Positions 22,282-28,089 of a stretch of DNA of 28,089 nucleotides are shown one piece after another. Source of the stretch: Salinactinospora qingdaonensis (GTDB lineage Bacteria; Actinomycetota; Actinomycetes; Streptosporangiales; Streptosporangiaceae); contig NZ_BAABDD010000048.1 in assembly GCF_039539445.1 (NCBI RefSeq), positions 1-28,089 of the forward strand. Direction: 5' to 3'. A model generated the notes under the pieces. The model made no database searches. It worked only from the letters and a program-made list of their open reading frames with translations, and was not told where the DNA came from. A program made the position numbers and the translations under genes. Within the stretch, counting starts at the first letter, position 1. Each line of letters begins with the position of its first letter.

Positions 22282-22779
22282 GTGACGCCTGACAACACGG
22301 CCACCGCGGACAGCGCCGAAGACACGACCGTCTTCGGCGAGATCCGCCGCACACCCGCAGGATGGCAGGTCCACAACGGTGAAGAGTTGCCGGATCTGCT
22401 CAACGCGATGGTGCTCGCCGACCTGATCATCGCGGAGGAACACCCCAACCTCGGCAGAACGCGGGTACCGCCGCGAGCCGATCCCGAACAGGCGACAGAA
22501 GTGGAACGGTTGCAGGTGACCGTGGCCCAACTCGAACACGCGCTCCATACCCGCGTTGTCGTCGAGCAGGCCATCGGAGTGTTGACCGAACGGGGACGGC
22601 TCGCACCGCGCACCGCGTTCGAGCAACTGCGACACGCTGCCCGAGCACGCGGCAAGAAAGTCGCCGATCTGGCCCGCGATGTCGTGGCGAGTACGGTCAA
22701 CCCGTTGACCCCCCTCCCGGCTGAGCTGGCTCGGCAGGGGTGCGCGGTCGAACGCGCACCCCAACGACAGGCTGGTTGA
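22282..22779 (+). CDS. ANTAR-domain protein
   Basis: A 165-residue protein. The C-terminal half (about residues 70-135) has the ANTAR pattern: a coiled lead-in (VERLQVTVAQLEHAL), then RVVVEQAIGVLTERG, then TAFEQLRHAARARGKKVADLARDVV. ANTAR domains bind tandem hairpins in nascent RNA and act as antiterminators. No GAF, PAS or receiver domain is seen; the first 65 residues have no recognised domain. The sensor input is therefore unclear. The GTG at 22282 follows AAGGGGGAAGAC. The inverted repeat just upstream (22221-22252) is one possible RNA target, but ANTAR targets are normally paired hexaloop hairpins. It converges with nudC. Confidence 0.85.
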   Translation: MTPDNTATADSAEDTTVFGEIRRTPAGWQVHNGEELPDLLNAMVLADLIIAEEHPNLGRTRVPPRADPEQATEVERLQVTVAQLEHALHTRVVVEQAIGVLTERGRLAPRTAFEQLRHAARARGKKVADLARDVVASTVNPLTPLPAELARQGCAVERAPQRQAG

Positions 22780-22882
22780 ACCGTGGTCCTCCCGCTGCGT
22801 GCGGGCACGGCACCGCGGCCGAGCCCCCCGCCGCATCCGTCCGCCCGGGCAGCCGGCGGCGACACCCGCCAAGGGTATGCAG

Positions 22883-22927
22883 ACCGGGCGTCTTTCCGGG
22901 CGAGCCCCGCCCGGAAAGACGCCCGGT
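22883..22927. terminator. Bidirectional terminator between the ANTAR gene and nudC
   Basis: A perfect 20-bp stem (left arm begins ACCGGGCGTCTTTCC, right arm ends GACGCCCGGT) with a 5-nt loop AGCCC. It sits between the convergent ANTAR and nudC genes, 14 bases before the nudC stop. Lack of T tracts is common in actinomycetes. Confidence 0.85.
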
Positions 22928-22941
22928 GAGCCATGACGCTC

Positions 22942-23910
22942 TCACCACTGGCCCGGTAGCTCAGCGCCGTACCACTGCTCGATCAGTTTGCGGGCGATCG
23001 AGACCGAGCTAGGGAGTCTCACCTCACCGCTTTGGGTGGCGGCGAGCAGTTCGGGGCGCGTAAACCAGCGGATGTCCTCGATCTCGATCATGTCCGTGCG
23101 CGTCGCTGTCCCAACGGCTCTGGCGTGATAGCCGAACATGAGGCTACGGGGGAAAGGCCACGGCTGGGAGCCAAGATAGCGGGGTTCGGCCACCGCGACC
23201 CCGACCTCTTCGGCGACCTCACGGATCACTGCCTGCTCCAGCGACTCTCCGGGCTCGACGAAACCCGCCAAGATGGAGTAGCGCCCCTGGGACCATTGCG
23301 GATTGTGCGCGAGCAGGCACTGCTCGGTGCCCGCCACCTCACGGTGAACCAGCATAATCACGGCCGGGTCCATCCGGGGGAAATTCTGCGTCCCCTCCCT
23401 CTCGCAGATCCGGATGTGACCGGCTGCGGAGAGGTGGGTGGCAGAACCGCAGCGGGGACAAAAAGGGTGGGTGGCATGCCAGTTGGCCAACGCCACCGCG
23501 TGGGTGAGCAGCCCCGAGTCGCGCGCCCCCAACAGGGCCCCGCACTCTTGCAGCGACATCGCCGTGATCCCGTCGGCCTCGATCAGCTCTACCCCCGGCT
23601 CGGCGCGCACCGCGAAGTAGGCGCGCTCGGTGTCGTCGACACCGAGGAGGTAGCGCTCTCCCCCGGGGGCCTGTTCAGGGGCGACAAACACCAACTCGGG
23701 TGTGCCGGGGCCGTTGGTGACCAGCGCCCGGGACTGTTTGGCCAACAGGCCCCGCCAGCCGTACTCGGCGGCGTTGCCGCTCTCCAGCACGAGGACCCGC
23801 GTGCGTGGATCGGCCCACGCCTCCTTCAGCCAGTCGTCGTCGGTGCGCCGGTGCGCAGCCACGTCGATGACGCCTCGGGAGAGTGCCGGGGTCAGCGGGT
23901 TTTCGGACAT
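22942..23910 (-). CDS. nudC: NAD+ diphosphatase / NAD-RNA decapping enzyme NudC
   Basis: A 322-residue NUDIX hydrolase that cleaves NAD(H) to NMN(H) and AMP and, in the family, removes NAD caps from RNA. The NUDIX box runs from Gly216 (GFVEPGE) to REVAEEVGV at 230-238, with all consensus acids present. The NudC signature SQPWPFPRS is at 248-256. The zinc ribbon has CPRC (Cys151, Cys154) and Cys169, but the fourth ligand position holds Glu172, so zinc binding may be altered. The ATG at 23910 has GGGAAGG upstream; the frame is open further but lacks a site. It lies on the same strand as adnB, with a 293-bp gap between them. Confidence 0.94.
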   Translation of the reverse strand: MSENPLTPALSRGVIDVAAHRRTDDDWLKEAWADPRTRVLVLESGNAAEYGWRGLLAKQSRALVTNGPGTPELVFVAPEQAPGGERYLLGVDDTERAYFAVRAEPGVELIEADGITAMSLQECGALLGARDSGLLTHAVALANWHATHPFCPRCGSATHLSAAGHIRICEREGTQNFPRMDPAVIMLVHREVAGTEQCLLAHNPQWSQGRYSILAGFVEPGESLEQAVIREVAEEVGVAVAEPRYLGSQPWPFPRSLMFGYHARAVGTATRTDMIEIEDIRWFTRPELLAATQSGEVRLPSSVSIARKLIEQWYGAELPGQW

Positions 23911-23960
23911 GCTGCCTTCCCAGATGCGATGTCGGTCCTGGTCGACGCCGGTCGGTGATG

Positions 23961-23984
23961 ACACCGCCCCGGCCGGCGCGGTGT
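23961..23984. other. Inverted repeat upstream of nudC
   Basis: Seven-base arms ACACCGC and GCGGTGT around a 10-nt GC-rich spacer. It is 50 bp upstream of the nudC start, so it could be an operator or a weak terminator for transcripts from adnB. Confidence 0.35.
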
Positions 23985-24131
23985 GACCGAGCGGCACGTC
24001 ACGCCTGCCGCAACAGCGCACAACTGCCGCGCATTCCGGTCAACGCCCCCAGTGGTGGGCCATACGCCGCCTCGTCGGCGCGTGCGAGCCTACGGGAGAC
24101 GGATGCACGCTCGTCCCTAACGGGCGCGCTC

Positions 24132-24184
24132 CCGGCGGGGCAGCCCCACCCAACCTCCCCCCGGGGCCGCTGCCCCACCGCCGG
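24132..24184 (-). terminator. Hairpin downstream of adnB
   Basis: Arms CCGGCGGGGCAGC and GCTGCCCCACCGCCGG pair with a 3-nt bulge over a GC-rich loop of about 24 nt, 20 bases past the adnB stop. No T tract. Confidence 0.5.
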
Positions 24185-24203
24185 ACGGTGGTCGCCTCTG
24201 GAT

Positions 24204-27200
24204 TTACCCGGTGGCGGGCACCTTGTCGATCAGGGCTGCCAGCCCCGCCGCGTCGAGAAGGTCGGCTGGACGGATGGTGACGTCGGCGCGCACATAGTGG
24301 AACGCGGCGCGGACGCGCTCTAAGGGTACGCCCGCCAACTCGGCCCACGCGACACGGTAGGCGGCAAGCTGGACGGCCACCGCGCGGCGCTCGCGCTCAG
24401 TCGTCGGTGGCTGTCCGGTCTTCCAGTCGACGACGTCGTAGCTATCGGGTTCACCGCCGGCGGCCCGGTCGGCGAAGACGGCGTCCATGCGTCCTCGGAC
24501 GAGCCGGTCCCCGATGACGGTCTCGAAAGGCACCTCAACGTCGATCGGGACGCGGCCCCCCCACTGGCTGTCCTCGAACCGGCGCTTGAGCTCGGCGAGG
24601 TCGGTGTCGGCCGACGTGGCGGCGTCCTCGTCGGCCGCCCCCGGCAGATCGTCGGAAACCAGCAGACTCTCCTGGCCGAAGCGCTGCTCCAGCCAGGCGT
24701 GGAAGGCCGTACCGCGGCGCGTGTGGGGGGCGGGCGGCCTCGGCAGGGGACGACGGATCTGGCGGGCCAGCGCAGCGGGGTCGCGGGCCAGCGACACCAA
24801 CGACGACACAGACAGGTGAGCGGGGAGCTCCACCGGGATCTCGCGGGGCGTTTGCCCGTGACCGGCCACCTCCTCGCGGTGGGCGAGCAGCAGTTCGATG
24901 TCGCGCTCCCACCCGTCCAGCCTGCGGCGCAGCGGAGCGGACAGGCGTGCCCGGTCGAGCTCGTCACGCCGCTGCCGCGCGCCGCCCTCGCGGAACTGCG
25001 CCACCAACTGTGCGCCGGCGAGGGTGTCGGCGTAGGAGGCGCCCGCCGATCCCACCGCCTCCTCGGGGCGTTGCGGCCAGCGGACCGGCTCCGCCTCGGT
25101 GGCCTGCGGGTTGGTCTCTCCCTCCTGCGGCTCTGCTGCCCAGCAGACGACACGGCCGGCGCCGGCCTCGCACACGTCGCGAACCTCAGTGAGGAACACT
25201 GACGGCCCCCGAGGACGAGTGGAGGTCCGCCCCCACCAGTGGCCGGTGCACATCAGCGCGAAGGAGGCACGGGTCACGGCGACGTAGGCGAGCCGGCGCT
25301 CTTCCAGGAGATCCCGGTGCCTCTCTGCTGCCCGGAACTGTTCGATGCTGTCGGAGTCGACATCGTCGAGCCGGGGCAGCCCCGCGTAGTCGCCGCGCAG
25401 CGGGAAGGGCAGCTCGACGGCGCGCCCCGTCCAACTGGCCCCGTTACCGCGGTTGGTGGGAAACACCCCTGTGGACAGGCCGGGCACCACAACCATCGGC
25501 CACTGGAGCCCTTTGGCGGCGTGCACCGTCATGAGTTTGACAGTGTCGGTGGAGCCGACCCGTTCGCCGGGGTTGAGCCCCCGTTCGGTGTCCTCGGCTG
25601 AGTGCAGGTAGGCCAGGAACGCGCCAAGCGTGGGGGACTCGCTGGCGCCGACGAAGCGTACGGCGGCGTCGACGAAGGCGTCGAGGTCGGCGCGGGCGGT
25701 GATCGGGTCGCGGTTGGGGCGGGCGGCGACCTCGATGTCCAAGCCCAACGTATGCTCGATCTCGGTGATGAGGTCGGGCAGCGGCTGACCGACGAGGCGG
25801 CGCAACCCCGCCAACTCCTGGGAGAAGCGGGACAGCCGCTCATAGCCCAAAGCGGAGTAGTTCTCCGCGGGTCCCAAGTCGTCGAGGGCGTCGATGAGGC
25901 TGCCGCTTTGGGCGGTCAGGTCCAGCACGCTCTGGCGCAGCGGATCGGTCTCGGGCGGCGCGTCATCACCGGGGTCGCCGTGCAGGTCGCGCCGGGTCTC
26001 TTTGGCGAGCTCCACAGCGCGCTCGTTGAGCGCGACGAGATCGCGCGGCCCGAGGCGCCAACGGTTCCCGGTGAGCAGGCGAGCCAACTCGTTACCGGCG
26101 GTGGGGTCGTGCAGCACCCGCAATGTGGCGATGATGTCGCGCACCTCGGGCACGTTGATGAGCCCACCCAGCCCCACGACCTCAACCGGGACCCCACACC
26201 GCTCCAATTCCTCGCGCAGCAGCGGGAACTGGGAGCGTTTGCGGCACAAGATGGCGACATCGCCGGGACTCAGCGGCCCGCGCGCCTCATGCTCGGGCCA
26301 GGGTTGGCCGTCAGGAGCCGTGGGGGTGGCGTCGAAGCGGCGCGACTCGTCGAGTGCGAGCTTGATGTGCTCCGCGATCGAGCGCGCCTCCGCCGCCTCG
26401 GTGCGAAACAGCCCGCAGGTGAGAGCCCCCCTGCCCAGCCGAGCGGAGCCGGGCTGCAAGACGGGCACCGTGTCGGCGTCAGCCTCCTCCCGCAACGGGG
26501 CGGCGATGCGTTTGGCCGCTTCGAGTACCCGCTGCCCGTTACGGAAACTGGTTGCGAGCTGGCGCACGGGCGCCGCGCGGCCGGGCCGCTCGGGAAAGTG
26601 GGTGGGGAAACCGGTGAGGTTACCGGCGCTGGCGCCGCGCCACCCATAGATGGACTGGCACGGGTCACCGACGGCAGTCACCGGGTGGCCGTCACCGAAC
26701 AGGGCACGCAGCAGCAACAACTGAGCGTGGCTGGTGTCCTGGTACTCGTCGAGCAGCACCGCCCGGAAACGCCCCCGCTCGATCAGGCCGACCTCGGGGT
26801 GACGCTGCGCGATACGGGCGGCCAGCGCCACCTGGTCGCCGAAATCCATGACCTCGCGCTGCGCCTTGGCCGCAGCGAAGCGTTCCAGCAGCGGAACGAG
26901 CTGTTCTCGGTGCTCCTGGGTCCGCAGGAGATCCTGGGTGGTCTTCCGCTTCAGCTTGGCGGGCAGATGTTCGAGACGAGAGCGAATCCACGTTCCGATG
27001 TCGTTGAGGTCGGCAGGGACTCGCACATGCTCGGCGAGCTCCCCGGAAAGCGCCAACAGCTCGGAGACCACCGAGGCGGGGGTGAGGGGGACGGCGTCCA
27101 TGGGGCCGTCGTAGGTGCCGACGACGTGCGCGGCGAGCTGCCAGGCCACCGCCGGTGTGATGGGACGGATCGAGGGCTCCACAGCTTCCCGCAGCGCGTG

Positions 27201-27575
27201 GTCGGCGACCAGCCGGGCAGCGTAGGCGTGGTAGGTCAGCACGGTCGGTTCGCCGGCAAGCAGCTCCTCGGCCACCGCGCCGGTGGCGCGCAACTGGTCG
27301 AGTCGGCTGCGGACCCGATCGGCGAGTTCACTGGCCGCCTTGCGGGTGAAGGTCAACCCCAGCAGATTCTCGGGACGGATGTGGCCGTTGGCGACCAGCC
27401 AGACGACGCGGCCGGCCATGGTTTCGCTCTTGCCTGAGCCGGCGCCGGCTACCACGACCCCCGGGGAGAGCGGGGCGGCGATCACCGTGGCCTGCTCGGG
27501 AGTGGGGGGCGGCTGCTCCAGCAGCCGGGCAAGCTGGGCCGGCGCGAGCTGCGGGGGGGCCGAGGTCTCGGTCAT
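24204..27575 (-). CDS. adnB: ATP-dependent helicase/nuclease AdnB subunit
   Basis: A 1123-residue UvrD-like motor with a C-terminal RecB-type nuclease; with AdnA it resects double-strand breaks in actinobacteria. Walker A is GAGSGKS at 44-50, followed by LTFTRKAASEL. DEYQD lies at 275-279 and GDPCQSIYGWRGAS near 303-316. Then come MTVHAAKGLQWP and RRLAYVAVTRA. The nuclease motifs are RGRMDAVF ending at 1034, DWKTG at 1050-1054 and QLAAYR at 1069-1074, so both activities look intact. The N-terminal phrase MAGRVVWLVANG matches AdnB rather than AdnA. The ATG at 27575 has AGGAGACC just before it. A longer frame to 27776 is open but looks non-coding. AdnA is not adjacent. Confidence 0.93.
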   Translation of the reverse strand: MTETSAPPQLAPAQLARLLEQPPPTPEQATVIAAPLSPGVVVAGAGSGKSETMAGRVVWLVANGHIRPENLLGLTFTRKAASELADRVRSRLDQLRATGAVAEELLAGEPTVLTYHAYAARLVADHALREAVEPSIRPITPAVAWQLAAHVVGTYDGPMDAVPLTPASVVSELLALSGELAEHVRVPADLNDIGTWIRSRLEHLPAKLKRKTTQDLLRTQEHREQLVPLLERFAAAKAQREVMDFGDQVALAARIAQRHPEVGLIERGRFRAVLLDEYQDTSHAQLLLLRALFGDGHPVTAVGDPCQSIYGWRGASAGNLTGFPTHFPERPGRAAPVRQLATSFRNGQRVLEAAKRIAAPLREEADADTVPVLQPGSARLGRGALTCGLFRTEAAEARSIAEHIKLALDESRRFDATPTAPDGQPWPEHEARGPLSPGDVAILCRKRSQFPLLREELERCGVPVEVVGLGGLINVPEVRDIIATLRVLHDPTAGNELARLLTGNRWRLGPRDLVALNERAVELAKETRRDLHGDPGDDAPPETDPLRQSVLDLTAQSGSLIDALDDLGPAENYSALGYERLSRFSQELAGLRRLVGQPLPDLITEIEHTLGLDIEVAARPNRDPITARADLDAFVDAAVRFVGASESPTLGAFLAYLHSAEDTERGLNPGERVGSTDTVKLMTVHAAKGLQWPMVVVPGLSTGVFPTNRGNGASWTGRAVELPFPLRGDYAGLPRLDDVDSDSIEQFRAAERHRDLLEERRLAYVAVTRASFALMCTGHWWGRTSTRPRGPSVFLTEVRDVCEAGAGRVVCWAAEPQEGETNPQATEAEPVRWPQRPEEAVGSAGASYADTLAGAQLVAQFREGGARQRRDELDRARLSAPLRRRLDGWERDIELLLAHREEVAGHGQTPREIPVELPAHLSVSSLVSLARDPAALARQIRRPLPRPPAPHTRRGTAFHAWLEQRFGQESLLVSDDLPGAADEDAATSADTDLAELKRRFEDSQWGGRVPIDVEVPFETVIGDRLVRGRMDAVFADRAAGGEPDSYDVVDWKTGQPPTTERERRAVAVQLAAYRVAWAELAGVPLERVRAAFHYVRADVTIRPADLLDAAGLAALIDKVPATG

Positions 27576-27985
27576 GGTCTCCTGGTTCGCTGCTGTCTCC
27601 GGGCCGCACCGGAGGCGGAGGCTGCGACCGCGGGGCGGCGGCCACGGCGACGGGGGAGGGCGGCTCGCGCCCCGGAGCGCGCCGACAGGACCGGGTACCC
27701 GGCGTCGGGGAGCTCCCGGGGCCTCGGAGCGGGGTACGTCTTCCCACAGTGGCATATGGGCACGGCCGGGGGCCATCGACGCTCACCTTTCAGCAGCCCC
27801 GATGCTCTCCGCACCCAGTGGTGGCTGTCAGCCCCCGCCGGCAGCCGGGCGTGGGTGAGAACCGGCGGAGGAGAATCCGAGGGGGCGAGGCGCGGAGCTG
27901 TCGTCTGTCCCCATCGACCGGCGCAGAAGGCTACGGGCGTAGCTTAGGTCGCCTGCGCCCCGGGGGGGGTGCTTCTATGGGTTTG
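27576..27985. other. Region between adnB and the transposase fragment
   Basis: About 410 bases. An open frame on the minus strand from about 27951 to 27572 ends in an ATGA overlap with adnB, but its Arg/Pro/Ala-rich translation does not look like an AdnA C-terminus or any family I know. No terminator, RNA gene or inverted repeat is evident. It should contain the adnB promoter and the end of the IS110-family element. Confidence 0.4.
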
Positions 27986-28089
27986 TCAAGCCGCGAGAGC
28001 GGTGGGTGGTTGGTAGAACGTGCCGTCACGCAGCATCGCGAACAACACGTCGCAGCGTCTGCGTGCCAGGCAGAGTAGGGCCTGGTTGT
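27986..28089 (-). CDS. IS110-family transposase, C-terminal fragment (runs off window)
   Basis: The last 33 codons and stop of a gene entering from the right edge. The visible peptide begins NQALLCLARRRCDVLFAMLR and ends DGTFYQPPTALAA. The ALARRRxDVLxAMLRDG pattern is the usual C-terminus of IS110-family (DEDD plus serine-type, bridge-RNA-guided) recombinases. Catalytic residues lie outside the window, so intactness cannot be judged. IS110 elements have no terminal inverted repeats, and the element end must fall somewhere below 27986. Confidence 0.75.
   Translation of the reverse strand, partial: NQALLCLARRRCDVLFAMLRDGTFYQPPTALAA

Noticed and set aside
25602..27437. 611-codon open frame on the + strand
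   Set aside because: Antisense shadow of adnB, which has all helicase and nuclease motifs on the minus strand.
27572..27951. Open frame ending in an ATGA overlap with adnB, considered as a remnant adnA C-terminus
   Set aside because: The translation is Arg/Pro/Ala-rich without nuclease motifs or any AdnA-like sequence. The overlap appears to be chance.
1..28089. CRISPR array, prophage or biosynthetic gene cluster
   Set aside because: No regularly spaced identical short repeats, no phage structural or integrase genes, and no biosynthetic core genes were seen.

Overview
This window is a high-GC chromosomal stretch from an actinomycete. Gene order and protein features fit the Streptosporangiales/Nocardiopsaceae side of the Actinomycetota, but the taxon is an inference. 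Supporting features are a WhiB7-type regulator, mycoredoxin, AdnB and UvrD2 helicases, a UPF0182 membrane protein, a PPA1309-like protein, many GTG/TTG starts and 4-bp start/stop overlaps. From memory of that genome, the stretch from UPF0182 to AdnB parallels M. tuberculosis Rv3193c-Rv3202c: UPF0182, PDZ/Lon protease, DUF2342, WhiB7, UvrD2, Mrx1, NudC, AdnB.

Layout. 1-551 is a C-rich, G-poor tract of degenerate repeats. 552-2809 is aroA-rsgA (+). 2845-4313 carries a HAD phosphatase and a TetR regulator (-), facing hisN (+, 4451-5257). 5258-6331 holds a 152-bp inverted-repeat element and two near-identical initiator tRNA genes with duplicated terminators. 6332-11927 holds UPF0182, a PPA1309-like gene, a PDZ-Lon protease and moaE. 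11988-15152 holds an SDR epimerase (-) divergent from a DUF2342 metallopeptidase and a NUDIX gene. 15150-16794 has two more copies of the element around a nucleotidyltransferase-like gene and a YgjP-type metallopeptidase. 17227-18375 is the whiB7 locus, with a small basic ORF, a long leader and a promoter. 18479-27575 is a redox and DNA-repair block: tesB, uvrD2, mrx1, an ANTAR gene, nudC, adnB. 27986-28089 is the C-terminus of an IS110-family transposase.

The genes are mostly housekeeping. aroA serves aromatic amino acids, hisN serves histidine, rsgA serves ribosome maturation, the fMet tRNAs serve initiation, UvrD2/AdnB serve repair, Mrx1 serves mycothiol redox, and WhiB7 serves antibiotic-stress control. 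The most unusual signals are: (1) a 148-152 bp inverted-repeat element in three copies, each inserted at a TA, with insertions at stop codons of neighbouring genes; (2) a complete WhiB7-type promoter, leader and attenuator; (3) the tRNA-fMet duplication with unrelated promoters; (4) an IS110 remnant where the AdnB partner adnA would be expected; (5) a possible SigR promoter in front of mycoredoxin.
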